Assembly: GCF_001690985.1 (NCBI RefSeq) | Contig: NZ_MAJS01000046.1 | Coordinates: 1-64,000 of the forward strand | Direction of reading: 5' to 3' | Source of the DNA: Aliivibrio sp. 1S175 | GTDB lineage: Bacteria; Pseudomonadota; Gammaproteobacteria; Enterobacterales; Vibrionaceae | Length of the DNA stretch: 64,000 bases | Notes under the pieces: generated by a model | Database searches by the model: none | What the model saw: the letters and a program-made list of their open reading frames with translations, nothing else | What the model was told of the DNA's origin: nothing | Program-made: the position numbers and the translations under genes | Shown: positions 55,637-64,000 of the stretch, piece by piece | Layout: the number at the start of each line of letters is the position of its first letter | How positions within the stretch are numbered: position 1 is the stretch's first letter

Positions 55637-57019
55637 TTATATTTGATTTAAAGCGACCTTTTCTTCTTTACTATCTTGTTTATTAAAGAAAAGATGAGTT
55701 TCTTCAATAATAATGTGACGTAATGCGATTAAACCAATTAAGTTTGGAATTGCCATTAATCCATTAACAATATCAGCAATTACCCAAATGGTATCCAAGT
55801 GCATATAAGCGCCCGATGCCACTAAAGCAATAAAGATGATTTTGTATGGCAGCACGCCTTTAGTACCAAATAGATAGGTTACACAACGTTCACCATAATA
55901 GTTCCAGCCTAAAATGGTAGTGAAAGCAAAAAACATCAAACCAATAGAAACTAAATAAGGGCCAAATTGGTCAGAGCCTAAACCAATAGCAAACGCTTGG
56001 GTTGTCATTAACGCACCTGCGGCATCACCTTGCCAAACACCGGTAACCACTAAGGTTAAACCTGTCATAGTACAGATAATCACGGTATCAAAAAACGTAC
56101 CAGTCATAGAGACTAAGCCTTGTTTTACACAAGAATCCGTTTTTGCGGCTGCGGCTGCGATAGGAGCACTACCAAGACCTGATTCATTTGAGAACACACC
56201 ACGCGCAACACCAGATTGAATGGCTAACATGATAGATGCACCAACAAAACCACCCGTTGCTGCGCTTCCTGTAAAGGCTGACGTAATAACCAATTGAATC
56301 GCTGCTGGTAATGCTTCTGCTTGCATGATGAGGACCGTTAGACAAGAAACCACATAGACTACGGCCATGGTTGGTACGACTTTTTCAGCGACTTTAGCAA
56401 TGGATTTAATACCACCTAAAGTAACAATAGCAACTAAAACAGTAAGGACCCCACCGGTTAGCCAAGCAGGCGCATTCATTGTTAAATGAGCGGAGTCAAC
56501 GATTGCATTGATTTGTGGAAAAGTACCGATACCAAAACAGGCAACGCCTAACGCGAATAATGCAAATAGCTTAGCTAACCATTTATTACCCATGCCATAT
56601 TCAATGTAATACATTGGGCCACCAATCATTTGGCCTTTGCTGTCTGTTTTTCTGAATTTTACGGCTAATAAGCATTCTGCGTATTTTGTTGCCATGCCAA
56701 AGACAGCAGCAAGCCACATCCAAAATAGTGCACCAGGGCCCCCCATTTTAATGGCGGTTGCGACACCAACAATATTACCCGTACCAATAGTGGCTGATAG
56801 GGCAGTACATAGTGCGGCAAAGCTAGAAACATCGCCTTTACCTGTACTTTGGTTTTCTTCTTTTGAGAAGACCATTTTAAGCGCAGTTGGTAGGTGACGT
56901 AATTGAAAAATACGAAGTCGGAACGTAAAGTAGATACCTGTACCCACTAATAAGATCAAAAGAGGCGGTCCCCAGATGAAGTTATCGACAGTAACAAGCG
57001 TGTTGTGAAAGGTGTTCAT
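55637..57019 (-). CDS. Sodium:alanine/glycine symporter (AGCS family)
   Basis: A 460-residue polytopic transporter (about 10 spans). The AGCS signature region ALSATIGTGNIVGVATAIKM and GGPGALFWMWLAAVFGMATK is clear, along with GGPMYYIEYGMGNKWLAKLF and SGLGSAPIAAAAAKT. It imports alanine or glycine with Na+. AAGGGGA precedes the ATG. A tandem glycine riboswitch lies upstream, so glycine is a likely substrate or signal; V. cholerae VC1422 has the same arrangement. Confidence 0.95.
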   Translation of the reverse strand: MNTFHNTLVTVDNFIWGPPLLILLVGTGIYFTFRLRIFQLRHLPTALKMVFSKEENQSTGKGDVSSFAALCTALSATIGTGNIVGVATAIKMGGPGALFWMWLAAVFGMATKYAECLLAVKFRKTDSKGQMIGGPMYYIEYGMGNKWLAKLFALFALGVACFGIGTFPQINAIVDSAHLTMNAPAWLTGGVLTVLVAIVTLGGIKSIAKVAEKVVPTMAVVYVVSCLTVLIMQAEALPAAIQLVITSAFTGSAATGGFVGASIMLAIQSGVARGVFSNESGLGSAPIAAAAAKTDSCVKQGLVSMTGTFFDTVIICTMTGLTLVVTGVWQGDAAGALMTTQAFAIGLGSDQFGPYLVSIGLMFFAFTTILGWNYYGERCVTYLFGTKGVLPYKIIFIALVASGAYMHLDTIWVIADIVNGLMAIPNLIGLIALRHIIIEETHLFFNKQDSKEEKVALNQI

Positions 57020-57121
57020 AGTTTCCCCTTAATAATACATATAGTAAGGAGAAGAGAGAGTGGTGTACCAAGACTACAAAAAATAGGCAATAGTATAGAG
57101 CCGAGATTAATCGGATCACTT

Positions 57122-57322
57122 TCTCCTCTGTCCTTTTGCCTGAGAGTTTCACCTTTATCATTTTTCAGATAAGGGCTTGCTCCTTCGGCGGCCGATTTAA
57201 CGGCTCTCTCCAGAGATTCCTCCAACTACAGTCCTCACCAGAAATATCTGGCGCCTGAAAGATTTACTTCTTCGGCGGGCGTAACCAATTTCTGGTTATT
57301 GCCTCTCTCCTGCAGTCTTCAT
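57122..57322 (-). ncRNA. Tandem glycine riboswitch (two aptamers)
   Basis: On the minus strand, two gcvT-type aptamers follow each other. Aptamer I (57322 to about 57235) has GGAGAGAGGC and CGCCCGCCGAAGAAGTAAAT. Aptamer II (about 57225 to 57122) has CTGGAGAGAGCC, GGCCGCCGAAGGAGCAAG and CTCTCAGGCAAAAGGACAGA, a diagnostic core. Glycine binding would change transcription or translation of the symporter gene. Confidence 0.95.
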
Positions 57323-57515
57323 CGGATCAACAAATTGTAAGCTACGTAGTAGCCAAGTCAGGTATGTTAGACAAGTCACATTTTTTTGTCATGCATTTTC
57401 TTTACAAATTAGATATAAATTGACCGAAATCGTTTTCCTTGTTCAAAATTACAACGATAACTCAAGTATTTAGATGCTTAAAGTATGCTAAAATAAAGAA
57501 AAAGTGAGGTGTACT

Positions 57516-57674
57516 ATGTTACGAATTGCTGTGATAATTTTATTGTTGGCTATTTCCGCATTACTATTTAAATACAGATCAAACGAAAAAGTTCAAAAAT
57601 CGGTGATTTATACTTCTGTAGCGGGTGTAGTTATTTATGTGGCTTATGTCATGATTTCAGAATTGATCCGATAA
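57516..57674 (+). CDS. 52-aa membrane protein
   Basis: A 52-residue protein, MLRIAVIILLLAISALLFKY and onward, with two membrane spans (residues 2-18 and 34-50) separated by a charged loop (RSNEKVQK). GAGGT lies 7 bases before the ATG. It is divergent from the riboswitch-symporter unit and precedes the coiled-coil gene by 74 bp. I do not recognise the family. Confidence 0.65.
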   Translation: MLRIAVIILLLAISALLFKYRSNEKVQKSVIYTSVAGVVIYVAYVMISELIR

Positions 57675-57748
57675 ATTGTCTTATAATTAACAAATGTGTA
57701 GAGAACAAATCTATACTATTCACTATCTATAATGTTTGGGGTTAACGC

Positions 57749-58495
57749 GTGAGTGTAGAAAATCAGACCAGAACGACTGACGAACATGATGAAGATGTCA
57801 TCATCATTGAAGAAAAATCAAAATCGAGTCACTGGGTTGCCGGAGTCACACTAATTATTGGTGTTATTGCGGGGGGACTAATAGGTACGAGTGTCTCAGA
57901 TAATAAATGGTCTGATACTTATGCTCAGTTAGAAGCTAAAACGAAGCAATACCAAACAGAATTAAAGCAAGCCAATGTAAAAAGTACTGAAGTTGATGAA
58001 TTGGTTGAGCAAGAAAAACAACAAGCACTTGAAGAACAAAAGAAAACGCTTGATGAAGAAAAAGCACAAGCAATTGTGACAGAATCAAAAAAACACGCAT
58101 CGATGAAAAAAGAAGTCGGTTCATTACAATCGAAAAATGCGTCATTAGATATGCAAGTTGAAGAACAAAATAAACAAATTGATAAATTGACCAACCAAGT
58201 TGATTTACAGATCACGATGCTTTCTCGTGCTAAACAGTTATTTCAGCGTCAGCTTCAATTAAAAGAAGAAGCGAGTGATTTAGAAGTTAAAATCGAAGTG
58301 ACTAAATCAAATGAAAAGAAATTAGCGAAAGAATGTGCCGTTTATCTTGAAGGCAAAAGCTGGGATGTGAAATCTGATGTTTGTAAGCGTCAAGAAGAAG
58401 CGAAAAAAGTTATCGCTAAATATAATGATGAGCTGCAACTTTTAATGATGGACATTAAAGAAATCGACAACATTAGCGATGATCTAGGTATGTAA
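57749..58495 (+). CDS. Hypothetical membrane-anchored coiled-coil protein
   Basis: A 248-residue protein starting at GTG. It has an acidic N-terminus (DEHDEDVIIIEEK), one membrane span (about residues 29-47, VAGVTLIIGVIAGGLIG), then a long coiled coil (about 55-180; KHASMKKEVGSLQSKNASLD, EEQNKQIDKLTNQVDLQITM) and a C-terminal helical part with two Cys (KECAVYL, VCKRQ). It is probably a conserved vibrio protein; no enzyme motif is seen. Periplasmic or cytoplasmic side of the coil is not clear. Followed by a terminator. Confidence 0.75.
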   Translation: MSVENQTRTTDEHDEDVIIIEEKSKSSHWVAGVTLIIGVIAGGLIGTSVSDNKWSDTYAQLEAKTKQYQTELKQANVKSTEVDELVEQEKQQALEEQKKTLDEEKAQAIVTESKKHASMKKEVGSLQSKNASLDMQVEEQNKQIDKLTNQVDLQITMLSRAKQLFQRQLQLKEEASDLEVKIEVTKSNEKKLAKECAVYLEGKSWDVKSDVCKRQEEAKKVIAKYNDELQLLMMDIKEIDNISDDLGM

Positions 58496-58510
58496 GTCGG
58501 TTTATCTTAA

Positions 58511-58545
58511 AGAAAAGCTACAGAATATTGTGGCTTTTTTTATAC
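58511..58545 (+). terminator. Terminator after the coiled-coil gene
   Basis: Stem AAGCTACA / TGTGGCTT with loop GAATAT, then TTTTTT, 20 bp after the stop. Confidence 0.85.
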
Positions 58546-58638
58546 CTTGAATTTGAGGTGATAATAATTGTCATTATCTTTTTTAGGGAATGTTTAGAAC
58601 AATGGCACGGTATAGTTTGATATTGAAGGAGAACATGA

Positions 58639-60108
58639 ATGAGTAGTCAAACGGCTAAGTTTGTCCAAGGTTCGACAATGCGTCACATTTTAGTGATGTC
58701 AGGAACGGCTTCAATCGGATTAATGGCATTGTTTGTGGTTGATCTTCTAGACATGTTTTTTATTAGCTTATTAGGGCAGGTTGAATTGGCTGCCGCGATT
58801 GGCTTTGCCGGAACCATTATTTTCTTTTCAACGTCCGTTTCTATCGGTTCTTCGATTGCGATGGGGGCTTTAGTATCAAAAGCTCTAGGTGCAAAAGAAA
58901 ACGAGAAAGCGAAACAACTGGCCTCAAGTACGCTTGTTATTGCCTTTATCGTAAATAGTATTATTACGATCGCGATGTTTTGTTTTATCCCTGAGTTATT
59001 ATCAATGATTGGGGCTAAAGGGGGTGTAGCTGAACGAGCACAAGCTTATCTGTCCATTTTATTACCAAGTACACCTTTGATTGCAATTGCAATGGCTGCT
59101 GGTGCGGGTTTAAGAGCGGTGGGCGACGCGAAACGTTCAATGTTAGCAACGTTATATGGTGGCATTGTTAATGCGATTTTAGATCCTATTTTTATCTTTG
59201 GATTTAACATGAACGTTGAAGGGGCTGCGATTGCCTCTGTGATCTCAAGAGCAACGGTATTGGCCTTTTCACTTTATCCATTGATTGTGACTCATAAACT
59301 GATTTCTCTGCCTAAGTGGGCAGATATTAAGCATCATTCTCCTGCTATTTTTACTATTGCTATTCCCGCTATTGTTACCAATACAGCGACGCCTATTGGT
59401 AATGCAATTGTTACATCAACCCTCGCTCCATTTGGTGAGGATTTTGTGGCTGGTTTTGCTGTGATTGGACGTTTAATTCCGGTTACTTTTGCGGTGATCT
59501 TTGCTATGTCTGGGGCTGTTGGGTCTATTATTGGGCAAAATTACGGTGCCGAGCGAATTGATCGAGTAAAAGAGACATTGAGGAATTCGTTATTTTTCTC
59601 TTCTATTTATTGTGTTGTGGTGTCTTTGATTTTATATGTGATTCAAGACCAAATCATAAGTGCTTTTAATTTGGTTGGTGATGCGGCATTAATAATGGGC
59701 ACGTTCTGTACTGTCGTTGCAATCACGTTTATTTTTAATGGTGCGATGTTTGTGGCTAACACGTCATTTAATAACCTGGGTAAACCTTTGTATTCCACAG
59801 CCCTTAATTTGAGCAAAGCGACCATCGGTACGTTACCATTTGTGTATTTTGGTGCTCAATGGTTTGGTGGGTTAGGGGTATTGTATGGCCAGGCTTTGGG
59901 TAATGTCATTTTTGGTATTATCAGTATCATTGCGTTGAGAACACACGTTATTTATATGGTGAAAGAGCAATGTCAAAAAGTATGCACAGAGGATACTTTG
60001 GCTGATATTAGCGTAACCATGACCCCATTTTGTAATAATGATGCGGTGATAATGCAAAGCGGTATTGAGAATGAGAAAAAGTTAGAAAGCCCGTCTCTTT
60101 CTGGTTAA
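58639..60108 (+). CDS. MATE-family efflux transporter
   Basis: A 489-residue protein with about 12 membrane spans. Family motifs: ASIGLMALFVVDLLDMFFIS, IAMAAGAGLRAVGDAKRSML, LDPIFIFGFNMNVEGAAIAS and the second half IPAIVTNTATPIGNAIVTST. It belongs to the Na+ or H+ driven MATE exporters of drugs and metabolites; closest subfamily not decided. AAGGAG lies 8 bases before the ATG. The C-terminal ~35 residues are polar and not membrane-embedded. Convergent with the Xds gene. Confidence 0.92.
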   Translation: MSSQTAKFVQGSTMRHILVMSGTASIGLMALFVVDLLDMFFISLLGQVELAAAIGFAGTIIFFSTSVSIGSSIAMGALVSKALGAKENEKAKQLASSTLVIAFIVNSIITIAMFCFIPELLSMIGAKGGVAERAQAYLSILLPSTPLIAIAMAAGAGLRAVGDAKRSMLATLYGGIVNAILDPIFIFGFNMNVEGAAIASVISRATVLAFSLYPLIVTHKLISLPKWADIKHHSPAIFTIAIPAIVTNTATPIGNAIVTSTLAPFGEDFVAGFAVIGRLIPVTFAVIFAMSGAVGSIIGQNYGAERIDRVKETLRNSLFFSSIYCVVVSLILYVIQDQIISAFNLVGDAALIMGTFCTVVAITFIFNGAMFVANTSFNNLGKPLYSTALNLSKATIGTLPFVYFGAQWFGGLGVLYGQALGNVIFGIISIIALRTHVIYMVKEQCQKVCTEDTLADISVTMTPFCNNDAVIMQSGIENEKKLESPSLSG

Positions 60109-60117
60109 ATGCATAAA

Positions 60118-60172
60118 GAAATGGTGGAACTGTATTCTTAGGATTTAAGATACAGAGCCACCATTTTTTGGT
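60118..60172. terminator. Bidirectional terminator after the MATE gene
   Basis: Long imperfect stem AATGGTGG ... CCACCATT with additional pairing inside (ACTGTATTCTTA / TTAAGATACAG), then TTTTTTGG. It serves the MATE gene (+) and xds (-). Confidence 0.8.
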
Positions 60173-60186
60173 TCTCTTATTGGGTA

Positions 60187-62847
60187 TTAGCTTTTTTTAG
60201 CCGTTCTTCTACGTAAGAAACCAAAACCGAATAGAGAAACTAAAGCGAATAAATTGAATGAAGCTGCTTTTTTATACTCAAGTGAAATCACGATAGGATC
60301 ATGATCGGATGCAGAATACATGTCGTTGTATTTTACCATGTCACCCGTGTATTTAGAGCTGTATTCAAATAAGTTACTTTCTGCGGCATTGATGTGCCAA
60401 TCTTCAATTTCAGTGACTCGATCAGCCAGTGATTCATTGGCTAATGCGTGATCAAGATTACCCAGTTCACCTGAGTAGGTATAAGAGAAGGTATCTGTGC
60501 CATGTAGATGTGTGTTTAAATTTATATAGCCATAGCCTTGAGTAATTTGGCTGCCAGTTTCTTCATAAGGAAGTGGATTGCCTTCTTTATCAGTACCTAG
60601 CGTTGTATAAGCTGCGGTGAAAATATCACGGTCGTATTTTTCTTTGCTGTAGTCAGTTAGTGTTAGTAGGGGATCTTCCATTCCATAGGCATTCATGTCA
60701 CCTAAGATTAGAATATCGCCTTTAACCGTTTCTAGATCATCACCGAGAGCTTTAGCTGCTGATACTCTAAAGCGGTTACAGTTGCCTTGTAGATCGGCTG
60801 GATCACTGTCTTCTTCAAAGTTTTGCCATTGCTCAATACACTCAGAGCCTTTTGATTTTAAGTGATTAACCACCACGGTTAATGGCTCTTTGGCTTCTTT
60901 AACCATAAATTCTTGAACTAGACTGTGACGTTGATATTTGTCATACGCTGGGTTGAATTCAATGGTGCCATTATTATCACGAGTGACGGTATTTTCAGCT
61001 ACGTGTTGTTCTGGTGTTTTGATAACACGCGCTTTGCCTTTGAGTTTCACTTCACTTGGGCGGTACAGTAGGGCAACCATGATGGCATCTGAACCTAAAT
61101 ATTCACCTTGGTATTTGTCTTTTTTTTTAATCTCTACGTATTTGTAGTGATCGTCTTCATCTTCAAATTTAGAATTTAAAGCCGTTGTTAAATCACTAAT
61201 GGCGCTGTTTTCACCAAAGCCATTATTTTCAACTTCCATTAAACCAATAATATCGGCATCAATAGCAACGAGTGCAGATAGGATTTTTGCTTGTTGAATA
61301 GCAAAGTCATCGGCATTTTCAGCACCGCGATTTTGCCCCGTTGGATTAGCATCACCGCCAGTAGCGACGGATGTAAAGTAGTTTAATACGTTAAAACTTG
61401 TGATGGTTAAATCGTCATCATCAATGCTTGGCTCGTCTGTTCGTTCTACGTTGAATAGTGTGTCACCATTCGCGTTAAACGCCTTAGTAATGATGTTTTC
61501 TTGCGTGATTGTATTGGTTGCTACTAAACGGTATTGACCGTAAGAATAAGCGATAACACCTTCTAGACCTTCAATACGAGCACCTAAACGTAGGTAGGAA
61601 TCAGCACTGCCATCTTGATTTGCATCGTTTGCAAAATCAGGGAAGTAAGGAACTTTTCCGTTAGCGGCTTTGTTGTCTGATTCAATCGTAATTTGGCGTT
61701 TTGCATTATCTTCAGCTAAGGCTATTGCTTCTGGACTTTCTGCTGCAAACAGCTGAGTTGGTTTAAATAGAGGGTCACCATGAGAAAGCACCATGTTGTT
61801 GCGCTTACTGCCATAATCAAAGCTAAAATTTCGTGTGATACGTAGATCAGAATGAGAGGTTAATTTAACTTGCATGCCTTCGTGACGCTCTAATGCATCT
61901 GCCAGCGTTTCACCGTTATTAATGATTAATTCATTTACTTGTGCAGGGGATTCAGTCCTTTGAACTAGATAGTTATTAGTATCAGGCTTTAATTGTGTTT
62001 GGCTGTAGTACTCTTGAACTTTGGCTTTTACACACACAATTGCACCGGGTTGGATCTCTTGAGATGGCGCACTGCCAGTACTTACAAAAATACCTTCAGA
62101 GCTATTTGAATCATGATCATCATTTAAGCCTTGTAGGTAAAAGCCTTTTAGTAAGCTTTCGCCACGAGCTGTGACAATGCCTTGCACAAAATAATCATCA
62201 TCAGAAATGAAGCCACTCGTGATTAGAGGTGATTTATCACCGGTGCCTTGAATTTGGTTAATTTCGGTAAAGGTTGGGGTATTACCTGAATCGGTTTCAC
62301 AAGCAAACGGTGGTGGTGGCGTTACACCTTCTTGGTATAAGCCTAAACCATCAATATTGTCTTTTGGCTTTTCAAGCCACATGTTGGCATCAAATGTTGT
62401 ACTTGGCGTTTGAATTGCACGTACAAAACTTTTGTCTTTGCCCCAGTCAACGTCACCATCAATACCAATTCGGTCATGCTCTGCACCGTCTTTAAATAGC
62501 ATGTATGTTTCATCGCCATTATGGTTGACGATGCTTTCAATACGGTCGGTTACGGCTTTAATTTCATCAGAAGCACGGCTATTTGAAATAACATAAACAC
62601 TTTTCGCGTTTAGTGTTATTGCGGATAGGTCGAGATCGTTCTTCCATTCATCCAATCCGTTGTATTTAGATTTAAGGACATAACCAGAAAGAGATACGGG
62701 GTTATCACCTGTGTTACTGATTTCTAATGATTTATTGTAGCTAGCGCCTTCAACATATTGAGAAATAATAATTTCTGCATAAGCATTGCCAGAGAGCGCT
62801 AAGCCAATGGCCATAGCAAGGGAGGTTTTTAACTGAGTTGTTTTCAT
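60187..62847 (-). CDS. xds: Extracellular endonuclease, ExeM/Xds type
   Basis: An 886-residue secreted nuclease. Signal peptide MKTTQLKTSLAMAIGLALSG (cleaved after AYA), an N-terminal lamin-tail-like domain (SLEISNTGDNPVSLSGYVLK), OB-like domain (about residues 190-310), and a C-terminal endonuclease/exonuclease/phosphatase domain with ITSFNVLNYF, GLMEVENNGFG, LILGDMNAYGMEDPL and SDHDPIVISL. The protein ends in a hydrophobic stretch plus Arg cluster (FNLFALVSLFGFGFLRRRTA), a sorting-tail pattern. It degrades extracellular DNA; in V. cholerae Xds affects biofilm and phosphate supply. Start ATG chosen after an upstream in-frame ATG lacking a good ribosome-binding site. Confidence 0.92.
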   Translation of the reverse strand: MKTTQLKTSLAMAIGLALSGNAYAEIIISQYVEGASYNKSLEISNTGDNPVSLSGYVLKSKYNGLDEWKNDLDLSAITLNAKSVYVISNSRASDEIKAVTDRIESIVNHNGDETYMLFKDGAEHDRIGIDGDVDWGKDKSFVRAIQTPSTTFDANMWLEKPKDNIDGLGLYQEGVTPPPPFACETDSGNTPTFTEINQIQGTGDKSPLITSGFISDDDYFVQGIVTARGESLLKGFYLQGLNDDHDSNSSEGIFVSTGSAPSQEIQPGAIVCVKAKVQEYYSQTQLKPDTNNYLVQRTESPAQVNELIINNGETLADALERHEGMQVKLTSHSDLRITRNFSFDYGSKRNNMVLSHGDPLFKPTQLFAAESPEAIALAEDNAKRQITIESDNKAANGKVPYFPDFANDANQDGSADSYLRLGARIEGLEGVIAYSYGQYRLVATNTITQENIITKAFNANGDTLFNVERTDEPSIDDDDLTITSFNVLNYFTSVATGGDANPTGQNRGAENADDFAIQQAKILSALVAIDADIIGLMEVENNGFGENSAISDLTTALNSKFEDEDDHYKYVEIKKKDKYQGEYLGSDAIMVALLYRPSEVKLKGKARVIKTPEQHVAENTVTRDNNGTIEFNPAYDKYQRHSLVQEFMVKEAKEPLTVVVNHLKSKGSECIEQWQNFEEDSDPADLQGNCNRFRVSAAKALGDDLETVKGDILILGDMNAYGMEDPLLTLTDYSKEKYDRDIFTAAYTTLGTDKEGNPLPYEETGSQITQGYGYINLNTHLHGTDTFSYTYSGELGNLDHALANESLADRVTEIEDWHINAAESNLFEYSSKYTGDMVKYNDMYSASDHDPIVISLEYKKAASFNLFALVSLFGFGFLRRRTAKKS

Positions 62848-63197
62848 TTCACTGCTTTCCATAGTCGTTGTTATATGAATTAAAGGTATATTTATAAAAA
62901 CTATCGATTAAAGCTCTCACATTGATATGTCATATTCATTACTTTTACATTAGGAGTGAGATCTAAATTGGATTGAAGAGGTGTAAATTTGGCAGGGGTC
63001 AATTAAATAACAAGATCAGTAATAGTGGATATTTACACAGGTTTCTCTGGTATAAGACAAAACTGAGAGTTATTAATATTGACACTTACATTGATTGTGG
63101 ATATGGATCGAAACTGTATGACATTATAATAAAAAGAACTAATGAAACTCCGGTTGACGTGTAATTATAAAAAATATCTATTTATAGGCGTATTTTA
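62848..63197. other. Divergent intergenic region, xds / ligE
   Basis: About 350 bp of AT-rich sequence with promoters for both directions presumably present. A 63-codon + strand frame here (62973-63164) has no ribosome-binding site and is not called. No repeat or known site was recognised. Confidence 0.5.
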
Positions 63198-64000
63198 ATG
63201 AAAAAAAGCACTCTTTCTGTTTTAGTTTCAATAGGGTTTATGGCAACTCCTGCATATTCACATGATGAGCCAAATACGGCCTCTATCGCGGTATCGCTTG
63301 CTGGAACCTATAAAGAAGGCGTGGATATTGATGCGTATTGGGCAAGTGAGAAACTTGATGGGATCAGAGCGTATTGGACTGGGTCCGAATTGCTTACTCG
63401 AAAAGGACATACGATTGTCGCCCCGGATTGGTTTATTGAACCTTTGCCTGAATACCCGATAGATGGTGAACTTTGGGCTGGAAGAGGGGGATTTCAACAG
63501 GTCGCAAGGACAGTACTGGATAGCCAACCCGATGATGAGCAATGGGCTAAGATTCGTTTTATGATGTTTGATTTACCGCAGTCGGCAGGTATGTTTCCTA
63601 AGCGTTATTACGAACTAGAAACGCTTGTTAATAAATTAGACCATCCTCATTTGAAACTAGTTGAACATTATCCGATAAGCACAGAAGAGGCACTCTTGAG
63701 AGCGTTAGAAGATATTTCTAGCCAGAATGGAGAAGGGGTAATGCTAAGAAAATTGGCTGAAGTGTACCGCCCTGGACGCAGTGATGATCTGATTAAAGTA
63801 AAAAAGCATCAAGATGATGAAGCGGTTATTGTGGGTTATACCGACGGGAAAGGAAAATTTAGAGGGATGGTTGGTGCCTTGATATTGCGTATGCCGAATG
63901 GGCAAGAATTTAAAATTGGTAGTGGATTAAGCCTTGCTGTGAGAGAAGATCCACCGGCGTTAGGGGCTCAAGTGACCTATCGTTATAACGGATTCACTGA
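63198..64000 (+). CDS. ligE: Periplasmic ATP-dependent DNA ligase LigE (3' partial)
   Basis: An open frame to the window edge (267 codons seen). It has a signal peptide (MKKSTLSVLVSIGFMATPAY, then S) and a nucleotidyltransferase domain with motif I EKLDGIRAYW (Lys nucleophile), IDGELWAGRGGF (motif III), and EGVMLRK (motif IV), then DLIKVKKHQDDEAVIVGYT (motif V and start of the OB domain). LigE enzymes are short, exported ATP-dependent ligases in proteobacteria, associated with competence and extracellular DNA. It lies next to an extracellular nuclease. The last residues are missing. Confidence 0.93.
   Translation, partial: MKKSTLSVLVSIGFMATPAYSHDEPNTASIAVSLAGTYKEGVDIDAYWASEKLDGIRAYWTGSELLTRKGHTIVAPDWFIEPLPEYPIDGELWAGRGGFQQVARTVLDSQPDDEQWAKIRFMMFDLPQSAGMFPKRYYELETLVNKLDHPHLKLVEHYPISTEEALLRALEDISSQNGEGVMLRKLAEVYRPGRSDDLIKVKKHQDDEAVIVGYTDGKGKFRGMVGALILRMPNGQEFKIGSGLSLAVREDPPALGAQVTYRYNGFT

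Noticed and set aside
57016-57225. A 69-codon minus-strand frame overlapping the second aptamer
   Set aside because: The sequence is explained by the glycine riboswitch structure and leader.
62973-63164. A 63-codon + strand frame between xds and ligE
   Set aside because: No ribosome-binding site, no recognisable motif, and it lies in a divergent promoter region.

Overview
The window is a stretch of a gamma-proteobacterial chromosome that most resembles Aliivibrio (the A. fischeri group). The genome is AT-rich. It carries vibrio-type housekeeping genes: a long 367-residue PurC, DsrC/TusE, LrgAB-Cdd, AqpZ, a tandem glycine riboswitch upstream of an alanine/glycine symporter, an Xds-type extracellular nuclease and a periplasmic LigE ligase. 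It also holds a giant VCBS-repeat secreted adhesin. The species call is inference; no rRNA or tRNA gene was seen.

Layout. 1-9.4 kb is the 3' part of a giant repeat adhesin whose 5' end lies outside the window. 9.5-17.1 kb holds rlmI, a chemoreceptor, acyP, tusE and hrpA. 17.2-25 kb holds a small outer-membrane barrel, purC behind a PurR box, a YggN-like protein, a glutaredoxin, a FapA-type protein, a LexA-boxed SulA-like gene, miaE and an uncharacterised membrane protein. 25-36 kb holds cysB, a METTL25-like methyltransferase, aspC, purT (PurR box over its promoter), a degenerate amidase, the sbcB-lrgA-lrgB-cdd block and aqpZ. 36-41 kb is a chaperone neighbourhood: a Sel1-TM-J-domain protein, a DnaK without an adjacent dnaJ, and an Hsp20 with a ROSE-like RNA thermometer.

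41-51 kb looks more accessory. It contains a CIA30/DUF3081 pair, an MDR oxidoreductase, a truncated glutathione S-transferase remnant, a DUF2256 mini-protein beside an FeS-type photolyase, a compact three-gene ABC-3C conflict system (HNH effector, middle component, DUF2326 ATPase), and a HipBA toxin-antitoxin module with four operators at exact 28-bp spacing. From 51 kb onward there are an M32 carboxypeptidase, a LysE-family exporter, an MscS-family channel, the AGCS symporter with its riboswitch, a coiled-coil membrane protein, a MATE transporter, Xds and (partial) LigE.

The most notable observations are: the ABC-3C system next to HipBA; the regular HipB operator array; an amidase-fold protein that has lost both the nucleophilic Ser and the catalytic Lys; the ROSE-like thermometer on hsp20 in front of a second chaperone cluster; and several very small genes (35-56 codons) with good ribosome-binding sites. 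All functional calls rest on reading motifs by eye; no database search was run.
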